NCBI GenBank assembly: GCA_033961575.1
Contig: CM066737.1
Coordinates: 102,080,709-102,144,708 of the forward strand
DNA from: Aselliscus stoliczkanus
Lineage: Eukaryota; Chordata; Mammalia; Chiroptera; Hipposideridae
Reading direction: 5' to 3'
DNA: 64,000 bases
The position numbers and the translations under genes were made by a program. Each line of letters opens with the position of its first letter. The stretch's first letter is position 1. Below are positions 44,131 to 55,474 of the stretch, in pieces. Below the pieces are notes generated by a model, which ran no database searches, was not told the DNA's origin, and saw only the letters and a list, made by a program, of their open reading frames with translations.

Positions 44131-44287
44131 GGGCCGGCCGAGTGGCTCAGTTGGTTAAGAGCTCACTCAAGAGTGCGAGCTGAGCTCTGAGCAACAGCAG
44201 TTTGATGCCCAGCACTAGCTGAGTTGCCGCTGAATTGCTGCTGAGCTGCCAACAGGTGGCAGGATGGCTCCATTTAAAAAAAAAAAG
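44131..44287 (+). mobile_element. SINE, type B
   Basis: Plus copy with head GGGCCGGCCGAGTGGCTCAG. Flanked by AAAAAAGGCCGAATAA and AAAAAAGGCTTAATAA. Confidence 0.9.
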
Positions 44288-44360
44288 GCTTAATAACATT
44301 CCATTGTATGTATACACATTTTGTTTATCCATTCATGTATTAAGTTTTAAATTGTAATGC

Positions 44361-44395
44361 TGTGTGTGTGTGTGTGTGTGTGTATGTGTGTATAA
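44361..44395. repeat. (TG)n microsatellite
   Basis: About 17 TG units with one TA interruption. Confidence 0.92.
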
Positions 44396-44404
44396 ATGCA
44401 TTTT

Positions 44405-44575
44405 TTAAAAATTGGGGAATAGTGTATTTTTCCAGGACCCATCAGCTCCAAGTCAAGTAGTTGTTTCAATCTAGTTGTGGAGGGCGCAACTCAGTGGCCC
44501 ATGTGGGGATCAAACCGGCAACCTTGGTGTTATGAGCACTGTGCTCTAATCAACTGAGCTAACTGGCTGCCCCTA
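44405..44575 (-). mobile_element. VES-like SINE
   Basis: Reversed tRNA-derived SINE with a different tail from types A-C: TTCCAGGACCCATCAGCTCC, AATCTAGTTGTGGAGGGCGC, then reversed B box (GGGGATCAAACCGGCAACCT) and A box (CAACTGAGCTAACTGGCTGC). Resembles bat VES elements. 44,580-45,270 beyond it shows no gene. Confidence 0.75.
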
Positions 44576-45279
44576 AAGGCGTTCTTTTAGAGAGCCATAC
44601 TGAGATATTTACCAATGAAATGATAGGATAGCTGGCATTTGCTTCAAATTAATACAAAATGGGGGGAATATGGGTGGGGATATAGATGAAACAAGCCTAG
44701 CTATGGGTTGATAATTGTTGAGACTGGGTGGTTATACTACTATGTCTGCTTTTCTATATACCAGGAATGCCAAAAAAATGTATACACATTTTAAGAGATG
44801 TTATCTATGCTCAAGCAGTAGTTCACCGTAATCAGAAGTGTCTGGACGCTGATGGTAACCACTTTGAACACCTCTTGTAATTGCATTAGTCAAATGTGAC
44901 TTGTATTCATTTTTTGTTATTGGTATATGTTGAGCATTACAATTAATACAGTTTTTTCCTTTCTTAAAATGTGTATATATTTTTTGGCACCCTCTCTATT
45001 TAACCTTTTCCATAATAACATATAAACAAATGAGCAAAAAGCTGGCCAAGTTAACAACTACCCCTTCAAAGTAGGAAGTCCATGAACGTATTTTCCAAAC
45101 ATAGTCTCAAGTAATCTGTTGGCAAAGGACACCCATTATTCCTCCTCCTCCCACCATTTTGAGAAGAGCAGCCTAGTTCCAGTATGTGGGGGATAGATTC
45201 CAATTTCAATTTCCCTGCTCTCCAGTTTTCCAGCCTGAGGTATATTTACAATTCAGGTCCAGGAATTTGGCTTAACAAG

Positions 45280-45510
45280 CCCAACTTGTTTTGCTTTGTT
45301 TTACCAAACAGCTTTATTGAGATATAACTCATATACCATACAACTCACCAGTTTAAGGTGTATAATTAGATGGTTTTTGGTATATTACACTAATAATTTT
45401 TAAAATTATAGTGAATCATATAAAACATAAAATTTGCCATTTTAACTATTTATAAGTGTACAATTCAGTGGCATCAGCAACATTCCAACCTGTTTTTAGA
45501 GTCTGGGTAT
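45280..45510 (-). mobile_element. Old L1M fragment
   Basis: CAGCTTTATTGAGATATAAC and AAGTGTACAATTCAGTGGCA are signature antisense L1M 3' phrases. 45,510-46,170 holds only short unsupported frames. Confidence 0.75.
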
Positions 45511-46176
45511 TGATTCAGCTTTGAAAGTCAAGAGACATCTTAGGACCAATGTCATTTTAGGATTTATTGAGTCATTGAGAACCTGAAAGTGGTCAACTCT
45601 TTCCAGAAAAGGGATATTTTATTCAAGTGTAATGAGCCCAGAATTTCAGTCAGAAGCCTAGGAGGGTGCTTCTAACTCCACCATCTAACAGGTGAATACT
45701 TTTGACTTGTTACTCTTCAAGTTTCTTCTCCAAAAGGAATATAGTGCTGGCCCTTCCAATAGCAGAGGTGGGGGGGCCCAGCCCATTTGGCCTTTCTTTT
45801 GCTTTATCTCCACAACCACCCAAAACCATGGTGAAGTCTATGTTACCCAAGGGACAGACAGTTTTACAATCATTCTGAAAGGAAGACTTCTTCAAAATAA
45901 ATTAAAAAAAAAAAAACATGAACAATCAACTTAATGACACACTTCTTTTCCTCTCTTTTTTACCTTCAATGCTATGCTGGTAGTAAGCCATGAATAAACA
46001 CTTGTTGAATTAGGACACACCCATATCCCACAGAAATCAGTGAGTCTGAACCCTATTATCAAATTTGTTTTTCTGCTCACTTTTTTTTCCATTTTGGATT
46101 GCTAATACAATAGTTATCATAAAAAACCCTTTGTAGTCACAAAATATCTTTCCTCCATTAACTTCATAGATTAGTG

Positions 46177-46401
46177 CAGGGGTCGGCAAACTGCGGCTTG
46201 CAAGCCACATGCAGTTCTTTGGGTATATACATGTGTGAATTTTTCTTATTTTAATAAAGATATAATTAATAGTATTACTTGTTATAATATTACTTTAAAT
46301 TTTCCTTATTTGTAAAAATATATTTATGGCTTTCGAATAATTTTTAAATTGTTGTGAGGGACAGGATTGGCTCTTTCGTCTCAAAAGTTTGCCGACCCCT
46401 G
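46177..46401. mobile_element. Non-autonomous hAT DNA transposon
   Basis: CAGGGGTCGGCAAACT at the left end and its inverse, AGTTTGCCGACCCCTG-like, at the right end form terminal inverted repeats around an AT-rich core of about 225 bp. hAT family by terminus. A matching 8-bp target duplication is not visible. Confidence 0.8.
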
Positions 46402-46579
46402 TTCTAGAAGAATTTAAAAGGGTAGGAGGAGATATTATTTTTCTTCCCCACAATGTTCTGGCTTTGCTACTTATATTAACTAATGTACCTTTGGTCAGGG
46501 CACTTCACATCTCTAAGCCTCAGGTTCTTCATTACAAAAAGAAGAACATAACTGCCCTGGTTGTAAAAAGCAAACGAAG

Positions 46580-46680
46580 GGGCCGGCCGAGTGGCGCGGT
46601 GGTTAAGAGCTGGCTTGGGACACAAGTGGCCCCGGTTCGGATCCCACATATGAGGGCCAATAACACTGCCCTCTAAAAAA
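46580..46680 (+). mobile_element. SINE, type A
   Basis: Plus copy with perfect duplication AAAAAGCAAACGAAG at 46,565-46,579 and from 46,677. Confidence 0.93.
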
Positions 46681-46814
46681 AAAGCAAACGAAGTACTGAA
46701 ATCTTACATACATGGCAGGTCTTAAGCATCACCATCAGTATCAACCTGTTGCACAAGCATCCTTCCACTGGGTCCTCAGGAAAACTTGTTTCATAGCAAA
46801 CTTCTATGCCTCCA

Positions 46815-47206
46815 GCCTTTTTTTTTTTTTTTAGCTGAGCCATCCTGCCACCTGTTGGCAGCTCAATGGCAACTCAGCTCGGGCTGGCATTCTTGGCCTT
46901 CACAGAGACTTGGGATTCCCCTCCAGTTCCTGCTGAGTGGAGCTTCTGCTCGTTTTCCTGGGAGTTGACATCACTATCCCTAGCTCCTTACTGCTTCTTC
47001 CATTGCACGGCTCTGTCATACTCAGGTGGGAGAAACTCCCTTTTGTTTTTTGTTTTGTTTTTGTTTTTGTTTTTAGCTGAGCCATCTTGCCACCTGTTGG
47101 CAGCTCAGTGGCAGCTCAGCTCGGACTGGCATCAAACTGCTGTTGCTTAGAGCTCAGTTCGCACTCTTGAGTGAGCTCTTAACCAACTGAGCCACTCAGC
47201 CGGCGC
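46815..47206 (-). mobile_element. Two reversed type B SINEs, the first truncated
   Basis: 46,815-46,890 keeps only the tail half of type B before unique sequence resumes. 47,049-47,206 is full length with CCCTTTTGTTTT on both sides. 47,207-48,380 is unique, with no supported gene. Confidence 0.85.
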
Positions 47207-48379
47207 TTCCCTTTTGTTTTGAAACTCATTTAATTTTGCCATACAGCCCTCTGCACTACCTTGCTGCTGCCATCTGTTAGCTTTGGGGTCACTCCTCCAT
47301 AGTCACTGAAGACTTGGTTTCTTGGCCTCAATTGACTCCTCTAAGTTCCACCATCCTTCCGAGGTCCTCAATGTCCCACATACTGGCTTGGTAGGCACTA
47401 GACCCAATGCCAGCAACACCCATCTCACTTGACTCTGTTTCAGCAGTCAGACCCTAAACCATATCATCCGGAAGTGCTTCCCTTTGATGCCTTTAACACC
47501 AATACCACATTCTGGTGACAACTCATCATTTCCCTCATTCCCATGGGCCCTCATCTTTGGTCCCTCTCTTCTCTTTCCCCCAGTCTATCAGAGACCGGCT
47601 GCTGTTTCTTTCCTCTGTGAACTAGATCTCTGATGCATTATACAACCCCATTCTTTCAGTGCCCTCAACTTCCTCACTCTTGTCCTACTCTACTCAAGCA
47701 GCAAACTCTGGTTTTATCATAAATATATTTATATACCTGCATCTAGATATCTTATCAAATTGTATCTGGACATCATTACAGTTATCGTTTCTAAACTCCA
47801 CTAGGTGTTCAATGACACTTGTCTAACTTGGCACACTAGAATGTCAACATTTTCACCACTTTCCTACCCTTTCATTTTACTCCAAACCCTTCTCTTGTCC
47901 ACAGCTAGATCCTTTCTCCTTCGGTGGTTTGTGTGTGTTCTTCCCTTCACTTAATAACCTCCTGTGTTCCTTTCCCAGCACCAGCCATCCTTCAAAAATC
48001 CTCTTAAAAAGTCACTTGGTAAAGTTCTGATCGTCTGCCTTCCTGCATTTTCTTAATACACAGGGATTGTTCTGGGAACCTTACTGGTTCCAATAGACAT
48101 GTAGACCCCTCAGATTGTGAGCCCCTCAAAGGCAGGTACCCTATTTGTTTGTTTTTGATTTTGGTCCTCTCTTCACCAGTGCTGCAGTTCCTGGAGTGTA
48201 GGAGGAGATCCACAAACTTCTGTGATAGTGAGGTACTTTACAGTGATTAGAACAGGACAGAACGACCCAAAAAGGGTCTCCGCGTGCCAAGGAGCCAGGG
48301 CTGTGAGGGAACGTGCTATTCCCTTGGCTAAGCGAGCCGTGGAGGGGAGGAGCAATCCCCAGGCAGAGTAAGGCCCGGG

Positions 48380-49060
48380 GCCAAGTGCGTCCAGGGCATA
48401 GTGACGGAAGCTCTCAGTGCCGTAGGAGTCACTTTTTAGGCGCTGGTTTGTTACATTGCACTAACCCGGGTGCAAACCTCAAGCTCGCCACTGTGAGTCA
48501 GCCGGGCCGGCGGCGGCAGGAGAGGGAAAGGTGGGCGAGGAGGGCGCCGCGCTCCCCGAGGCCTGCGCCGGCGGCGGGAAGAACCCAGGGGCTACTCGAG
48601 ACCCCCCTAGCGGCGGCCCCCTTCCCCAGCCCCACAGGTGAGCGCGGGCCAGCCGCTGGGTGGAGCCCGTCGTTCCCACCCGCCACCCTTCGGGCGCCAC
48701 CACCACCGCGCAGGTAACCCCCCGCCTGGTCCTCCCCCAGGGCCTCTGCGCCGAGGCCACCCGCGTCCCCAGGGCCTCCCCTCCCGCGCCTCCAGCCCGT
48801 AAGGCCGGGCGCTTTTGTCCCCTCCCGGATGGCGCCAGCACCCAGTCCGAGAGGCGAGCGGCCGGGCGCATCCCCGCACCCAGCTCACGCAGACCCAGTG
48901 GGTGCGGGGCGGAGGCCGCCCCGCGGGTGCTCACTGCGGCCGCGACCCTGGGTCGGTAGTGTAGCGTTATCCAGTGTGCGCTTCTCCCCTCCCCTTTTCT
49001 CCGGGGCCTGGGGAGTCCCGAGAGCCCTGAGATGGCGTTGGCGGAAGTGAAGCCCCGCGC
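48380..49060 (+). promoter_or_regulatory. CTPS2: CpG island, probable CTPS2 promoter and non-coding exon 1
   Basis: Strongly GC- and CpG-rich, about 6.5 kb from the SYAP1 start and upstream of CTPS2. Two good splice donors on the plus strand, CAG/GTGAGC at 48,637/48,638 and CAG/GTAACC at 48,713/48,714, could end a non-coding first exon joined to 55,270. An ETS core CGGAAGTG is at 49,042. Long open frames on the minus strand here are a by-product of GC content. Exon and start-site positions are inferred. Confidence 0.7.
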
Positions 49061-49250
49061 CGAGTGAAATGGCCTTTCTGTCCCCTCCTCGCCTATAGGC
49101 TCGTTGAACAACTACCCTCGCTTTTCCCCCATAATAGCTGGTTAGGGCTCACTGTGCGGAAATACGCCGCTCCTACAAAATAGCTTTCTTTTTCCAACAG
49201 TTTTTGCGAATTTGATGTATAATTTACATACAATAAAATGCCCCCTTTTT

Positions 49251-49358
49251 GGGCCGGACGAGTGGCGCGGTGGTTAAGCGCTGGCTTGGGAAGCCAGCGG
49301 CCCCGGTTCGGGTCCCACATATGAGGGCCAGTGACACCGCCCTCAAAAAAAAAAAAAA
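49251..49358 (+). mobile_element. SINE, type A, inside an L1 remnant
   Basis: Plus copy close to consensus, inserted at GCCCCCTTTT, which repeats on both sides. The surrounding 49,195-49,560 is antisense old L1 (AATTTACATACAATAAAATG, ACCATTTCCATCAGTACAGA). Confidence 0.88.
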
Positions 49359-49610
49359 GCCCCCTTTTAAGTCTGCAGATCGGGGCCTGGAAAATTATAT
49401 GTTCCTGTAACCACTATGCCGACATAGACCATTTCCATCAGTACAGAATGTTTCCTCCTGCCCCTTCCAATCAATCTACACTCTCCCCCGCCCCATTTCT
49501 GTCATAGCTTAATTTTGCCTATTCTAGAGCTCCATGAAAAGGGATCATTCAGTAAGTACTGTCGCTTCTAACATTGCATTTTAAATGGTCTCTGTGCTTC
49601 TGATGTGTCC

Positions 49611-49707
49611 CCCCACCCCAGGGCAGTGTCACTGGCCCTCACATGTGGGACCCGAACCACGGCCGCTGGCTTCCGAAGCCAGCGCTTAACCATGCCACTC
49701 AGCCGCC
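49611..49707 (-). mobile_element. SINE, type A, degraded
   Basis: Reversed copy whose T-run has become a C-rich stretch and whose head is missing bases. Among the older copies of the family here. Confidence 0.8.
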
Positions 49708-50345
49708 TATGATGTTTTTAGTTGCTCTAGGCCTGCACTGTCCAGTGCGGCAGCCACTCTCCACGTCTGGCTCTTGGGCACTGGAAATGGGGCAAGTCTG
49801 AATTCAGATGTACTGTGGGTAGGACACACCTGAGTTTGGAGGACTTAGTACAAAAAAAAAAAAAGTATGTAGAATGAAAGTATTTTGGACACATTGGGTT
49901 AAATTAACTTCATCTGTTTATTTTTTTTACTGTGGCTACTAGAGAATTTAGAATTACACAGCTGGCTTGTGTGATGTTTTGTGGGTCAGCAGACGGTGTA
50001 GCTATACATGCTCCTATTTTATAGACAATTTGTTCTGCTCACTGTATATGAGTAAGTGAAAACTTCAGTCTTCACAGTGGGGGAAAAAAACATCTTGATC
50101 AAGGAAACAGCTTGAAGAGCCTGCCTTTTCCTGCAGTTTTAAAAACTTGGCTTCAAACTTAATTGTTTGAAAGAGGTAAAAAAAAAAAAGGACTAAGTAT
50201 CTCTTTGGTATTAAGTGACATAATCAAGAAGGTCTTTGTAAAATATCTAATGGGCTTCAAAAAGATATGTTGTTCTTTTGAAAATATATAAAACCAGTAA
50301 TTGCCTACACACCACTTTTCTATGGCATTTTTTTATTTTGCTAAC

Positions 50346-50458
50346 TTTTTTTTTTTTTTTTTTGAGGGCAGTGTCACTGGCCCTCATATGTGGGACCCTA
50401 ACCAGGGCCGCTGGCTTCCCAAGCCAGTGCTTAACCACCATGCCACTTGGCTGGCCCT
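50346..50458 (-). mobile_element. SINE, type A
   Basis: Reversed copy; TATTTTGCTAACTTTT lies on both sides (about 50,333 and 50,459). Confidence 0.93.
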
Positions 50459-50719
50459 ATTTTGCTAACTTTTATAAATGGGAAGTCATTTTAATGTGAC
50501 AGTGCCACTATAAGGTACAATTACAGCACCGCTTATTTGCCCCTGAATTGCACAGGAAAGGTGAAGTCCAAGAAGGCAGGGACCTTAACTTTTTGTTCAC
50601 CCCAGGAATCTCCAGGACCTGGGAACATGCTAAGCATATAGTAGACCTTCAGCAAACATTTGTGAGCTGATTGAATCAGTAAGTAGATGGCTCTGAACAT
50701 AACAGCTAAATTCATTTAG

Positions 50720-50890
50720 CACTTGGGACGCTCTTGTAAATGCCCACACACCTCTATGAGGCAGGCACTGTTCTGATTCCTGTGTACTGCATAGGTAGAG
50801 AAAATCGAGGTTTAGAAAAGTTGAAATGCTTGCCCAGCATCAGAGCTGTAAATGACAGAGTCAGCATTTGAACCTAGGCTCTGACGACTA
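50720..50890 (-). mobile_element. MIR SINE remnant
   Basis: CCTCTATGAGGCAGGCACTG, AATCGAGGTTTAGAAAAGTT and TTTGAACCTAGGCTCTGACG are reverse MIR phrases. Confidence 0.8.
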
Positions 50891-51480
50891 GAGGAGGGAC
50901 AGTTATTAAAATAGAGTCAACAGTGGGATGGGTCCGGGAGGGCTGTGACGAAATTAACACTATAATGACTACCTGGGCCAGGAGGAGGAAAAAGATGAAT
51001 ATTCAGATACATTTTGGATCTACAGTGGGAGAATTCTGGGTTTCAATTGAGACTCTCTTAAGCTAAATTTATCAGTGGTTCCATGAGTGGATGGCTAGAT
51101 GATTAGGGAAGAGGAACAATGGCGTTCAAGGAGACCAACAGTATTGTGTAGAGAACGGCAGGCCCAGAGACTTAGGGAAGCCATTTGGGATGGGACATGT
51201 ACATTGTGGTCACTCGCCCTCACCATGGTCAGCTAGTTCAAGTTGAACTCACAGCTCAGAAGTGAGATGATTTTACACCTTTTAAGTTAAGATAGTTTGC
51301 TTTGAATGTTAAGTAGAGGACAGTACAAAATCAGGATGGGCATTCCTTTGAGGAGGATTGACAAATAAGATAAATGGGTAATTGAAATCATTCTTACCTG
51401 ATTACGTTTGTGCTTAATTTCCAAGTATTTAAAAAAATTGGTGAATTAATATAGGAAGTGAGATTTATACTTATTAGCTT

Positions 51481-51706
51481 TTTTTTTTTTTAAACTTTAT
51501 TGGGGAACAGTGTGTTTTTTCCAGGACCCATCAGCTCCAAGTCAAGTCGTTTTCAATCTAGTTGTGGAGGGTGCAGCTGAGCTCCAAGTGAAGTTGTCTT
51601 CAATCTAGAAGTGGAGGCCGCAGTTCACTGGCCTATTTGGGAATCGAATTGGCAATCTTAGTGTTATGAGCACCGCGCTCTAACCAACTGAGCGAACCCG
51701 CTGCCC
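51481..51706 (-). mobile_element. VES-like SINE
   Basis: Same family as 44,405-44,575 but with the AAGTCGTTTTCAATCTAGTTG segment present twice. Ends with reversed A box (TCTAACCAACTGAGCGAACC). A short piece of type B tail follows at 51,783-51,815. Confidence 0.78.
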
Positions 51707-51919
51707 TATACTTACTAGCTTTTATTAGTTACTTTCTTTTTTTGCAGTTGTAGTTTGTTTTTGTTTGTTTGTTTGTTTTCTTTTAGCTGAACTGTCCTGC
51801 CACCTGTTGCAGCTGTGCAGTTGTAGTTTTGTGTTAGTCGTCTTAGTTGCCCATTTGCCTGCTGTCCATGACTACACAAATAACGTTTTTAAGGCTTACT
51901 TTCACATGCATGGTGAATA

Positions 51920-52466
51920 TGTTGTCGGAGAGTGGGCCTTTCTCGGCGCAGAGTCCAGGTCCTTGGCAACTCGAGCAAAGAATTGAACGAGATACCAGAG
52001 TAAAGCAGTAGAATAAGTAGTTTATTAGAAAAGATAGTACATTTAGAAATAAAGTAGACCTGAGTACTAGAGGATAGCTCAAGGGCCCATTACCAAAGAG
52101 TGTGGAGGGGGCACATGCAAAGGTGAGCCTTAAAGGGAAGAAGCGGTTAAAAGGAACAGGGAAAAAGCAGCAGCAGGAGTAGCAGCCGCCCCGTGCTTCT
52201 CTCCCAGGACTTGGGGGTTTTATCCTTTTTCTCCACGATGGGCTGTTCTTTCTGGGCTTAGGACCACTTGATTGGCACCTGTGATTAACAAGAGGTCCTG
52301 CGTAGGTGTAAGTGACTGGTCTGATCTAGTTGGATGTTTTGTGTCCACTTGCTCTTCCCGCAGGGGTAGGTAATTACAATACCAGGGGGAGTTTTGGGTG
52401 GAGAGGGGAAGTGCCTCAGGCGGTTGCACTCTGTGGGATGTATAGGAATGCAGAGACCCAATAGCT
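51920..52466 (-). mobile_element. Solo LTR of an endogenous retrovirus, copy 2
   Basis: Reverse-orientation relative of 21,580-22,105. On the minus strand it runs from TGGGTCTCTGCAT to CCGACAACA and keeps an AATAAA (near 52,022) followed by a U5-like stretch. No internal retroviral sequence is attached. The pair defines both LTR boundaries. Confidence 0.75.
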
Positions 52467-52529
52467 AAATTTTATTAAGTTCTTACTATCTGTTAATATA
52501 GGGGTTGATTTTGACCCCCTCCATACCAG

Positions 52530-52850
52530 GCATCAGCAAATATTTCCTGTAAAAGGTCAGATAGTAAATATTGCAGGCTTTGTGGGCCAGAGGTCTCTGT
52601 CATCACAATTACTCAGCTCATTGACCATAGACAATATGTGAGTGGGTGTGGCTGTGGGCTCATACACCTTGATTTATGGACACTGAAGTTTGAATTTCAT
52701 ACAATTTTAATATATCATGAAATATTCTTCTTTTGATCTTTTCTTAATCATTCAAAATGTTAAAAAACATTCTTATCTTGGGGACCATACAAAAACAGAC
52801 CATGGGTCTGATGTGACCAGTGGGCTCTGGTTTGCTGACCTCTGATCTAT
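52530..52850 (+). mobile_element. Ancient hAT-Charlie-type element
   Basis: GGTCAGATAGTAAATATTGC, TATGGACACTGAAGTTTGAA and CAGTGGGCTCTGGTTTGCTG are recognisable from an old, widespread mammalian hAT family. Diverged. Confidence 0.65.
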
Positions 52851-52914
52851 ACCTTAGCTCAATTAATCCTGAGAACCACCTAGGAGATTTTTTAATGTTG
52901 ACATATTTGAATAT

Positions 52915-53135
52915 TGATTTTAAAAAATATATATAGACTTTAATTTTTAGAGCAGTTTCACAGTGAAACTAAGTTTCGCTTAGGTTCACAGTGAAACTAA
53001 GCAGAAAATACTGAGTTCCCATATACACCCTGATCCATGTGCACAGCCTCCCCCGCCATCCCCGCTTTTTATCTCCCCACCAGAGTGATACACTTGTTAT
53101 AATCACCAAACCCACGCTGACGTCAGCAATGCAGT
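52915..53135 (-). mobile_element. Old L1M fragment
   Basis: GAGCAGTTTCACAGTGAAAC, CCCATATACACCCTGATCCA and CACCAGAGTGATACACTTGT are antisense L1M 3' phrases. A short tandem duplication (TTCACAGTGAAACTAAG) is present at about 52,958-53,000. Confidence 0.65.
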
Positions 53136-54833
53136 CTGTGTTTCAGTTACTGTATTCTTCATATCTGACTGGTTCTGTTTTATGTTATCTGTCTCTGTTT
53201 TTTATGTTTCCTTATCTCTTTGTTGAAGTTCTCACAGAGATCACCAAGCAGCCTTGAAAGCAGTGTTTGAAACTGCATCTGGTAGGTTGCATGTCTCCAT
53301 TTTGTTTAGTTCTTTTCATGGAGCTTTAGTCTGTTCTTTCATTTGGGACATATTTCTTTGTGTCTTCATTTTGGCTGCCTCCCTGTGTTTGTTTTTATGT
53401 ATTATTAGTAGGGCTGCTATGTCTCCTTGTCTTAGTGGAGTGGCCTTATGTAATAGGTGTCCTGTGGGCCCTGTGGCGCAGTCTCCCTGGTCACTTGAGC
53501 CCAGTCCTGCAAGTGTTCCCTTTTGTGGATTGTGTGTGCCCTCCTGTTGTAGTTGAGCCTTGATTGCTGTTAGCGTGTTAGTGGGAGGGATTGACCCTCA
53601 AACTGTTTGGTTGTGAGGACTGGCTGTGACTACAGTGGAGGAGCTGTTGTGCAGAGGCTGACTCTATGGAGCAGGATTCTCTTTAGCAGGGCTCTGGTGC
53701 CTGCCCAGTCTGCCATTTGGGTATGTCTTTTGTGGAGGTGGTTTTGTGGTGCTCTGGTGTTGTCTGAAGCTGGCCACTGGGGTGTGTTGGTTTTGGGGCC
53801 TCTTGGGAGGGGCTCTGGTGCAGGCCAAGGTCAGCTGCTGCCTATGGCCTGTCCGGGGCCACTTGGTATGAGCTGCAAAGGTGGTTGTCACTTGTGCTGG
53901 GCTTGGAGGTGCCTAGGAAAGGATAAGCTGCCAGCCAAGGCTGGCTGCCACTAGTGCCGTGGTTGGGGCTGCTTAGCAAGAGGTACGGGGCATGCCGAGA
54001 CTTGATGCTGTTTGTTTTGGGTTTGTGAACCTTTGGGAGATTTTAAGAAAATCCGCAACATGAGCCAAGACAGGCTGTTTGTATGGAAAAGACACTGGAA
54101 ATGGTTTTGATGGGCCCACAAGTTGGGTGGGGTCTCAGGGAATCACCAGGGCGGGGAAATAGTGTTAGCCAGGTTGATGGAGTCTCAGATATGGTGGTCA
54201 CCTGCATCTGCATGCTGGGAGGGAGAGGGCTTAACAAAGGAACAGTGGCTTCTGCCAGCATGTGTGTCTGGGAGAAAGCTGTCCCTCCAGCCCTTGTCCT
54301 GAAGCCAGACAGTTCTCTCCCCGTATGTCCCTGGCACGCCCTGAGCTGCTGCCCCAGCACTGGACCTCAGAGTGAGTGAGTCCGTCAGCGAGTAAGTCCA
54401 TGCGTGGGCCCTTTAAAAGGATTGCCTGGGGCTCCAGCTGCCCTCCATCCCGCTCAGCGACTATCTCCACTGGTTTTTATAGCCAGAAGTTGTGGGGACT
54501 TCTCTTCCAGGCACTGGAATCCCAGGGTGGGGAGCCTTGTGTGAGGCTAGAACCTTTTGCTCCTCAGGGGGACTTCTATAGCTGAGATATCCCTCCTGAT
54601 TTTTAACTACCAAACATGGGTGTGGGACCAGGCCTTCCGCATCTCTGCCACTCCTTCCAGTCTCATATAGCTGCTGCTGTATAGCCTTAGTTATAGGACT
54701 TCCGTTCAGCTCGACTGGAGGCAATTCTCAACGATGGTTGTTCTGTAGTTTAGTTGTAATTTTCATGTGGTCGGGAGAGGAGGCAAGCACAGCATTTACC
54801 TACTTTGCCATCTTGACTGGAAGTCTCCTCCCC
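53136..54833 (-). mobile_element. LINE-1 5' UTR fragment (copy 2), antisense
   Basis: The part from 53,555 aligns with 5,369-6,795, and the element extends further (TGTTGAAGTTCTCACAGAGA near 53,222). On the minus strand its start near 54,830 reads CCAGTCAAGATGGCAAAGTA, an L1-like 5' end. As with copy 1, no ORF1, ORF2 or 3' end is present. Confidence 0.65.
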
Positions 54834-55269
54834 TGAATTCTAAGGGACTGTTTTTTTCTTCCTTTACACAGGTGAGGACACAGGCACAGAATGGATTAGT
54901 AACTTGCCCAGGTACACCTTGTACAGATCTGTCTGACAAGAGCACCTGATTTCTTATAAATTTTACCATGCCTCTGAATCCCAGAGAAAATTGTTTTTTC
55001 ATGACGAAGTTTGTTACATGACAGAGTTGAGGTGAATGGAAAGTCAGGTCAATGGAGTCAGCCACTTTGCTTGCAGAAAGTGGCCACGGCTTCTTACATA
55101 TTGATAAAAATGAAAAGCCTAAGATAAGACTTTGTTTCAAAAGTTTCAAATATTTAGGTGAGATAGAAAAATGCAGTGTACTTTTGAAATTCTGGTTTAA
55201 CACACTCTCTGCTTTACTGGTTTAAGAACATGTTTCTCTTCTCTGATCCTCAATTTTATTACCTTTCAG

Positions 55270-55474
55270 ATTATACCTGGGTGTTGGCACCCAGCCATTC
55301 CTCTGCCAATGAAGTACATCCTGGTCACTGGTGGGGTCATTTCCGGCATCGGGAAAGGGATCATTGCGAGCAGCATTGGGACTCTTCTAAAGTCATATGG
55401 ACTCCGAGTTACTGCCATCAAAATCGACCCCTATATCAACATCGATGCGGGCACTTTTTCACCTTATGAGCATG
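55270..55474 (+). CDS. CTPS2: CTPS2 exon with start codon (coding from 55,309)
   Basis: Acceptor CTTTCAG ends at 55,269. ATG is at 55,309, giving [20 protein letters not shown], the P-loop-like N-terminus of CTP synthases (glycine-rich loop with the ATP-binding Lys), then [17 protein letters not shown]. 39 bases of 5' UTR precede the ATG. Exon ends after CAT-G with donor GTATGA. Confidence 0.97.

Larger units (their letters stand above)
43008..44360 (-). mobile_element. Old L1 fragment hosting a retrocopy
   Basis: ACACATAAAATTTACCAACT on the left, and CACATGGTTATGCAACCAAT, CTAACATTCCATTGTATG-like and GTTTATCCATTCATGTATTA phrases on the right, are antisense old-L1 text. They are interrupted by the RPL12 copy and a type B SINE (44,131-44,287). 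Confidence 0.6.
49061..55269 (+). other. CTPS2: CTPS2 intron 1 (probable)
   Basis: Holds SINEs at 49,251-49,358, 49,620-49,707, 50,346-50,458 and 51,481-51,706, a MIR, LTR copy 2, an old hAT element and the second L1 5' UTR fragment. 50,890-51,480 and 54,835-55,269 show no gene. The assignment as an intron depends on the CpG island being the CTPS2 first exon. Confidence 0.65.

Noticed and set aside
48479..49111. 210-codon open frame on the minus strand across the CpG island
   Set aside because: GC-rich sequence has few stop codons. The frame is rich in Arg/Gly/Ala/Pro, lies antisense to the likely CTPS2 first exon and resembles no family I know.
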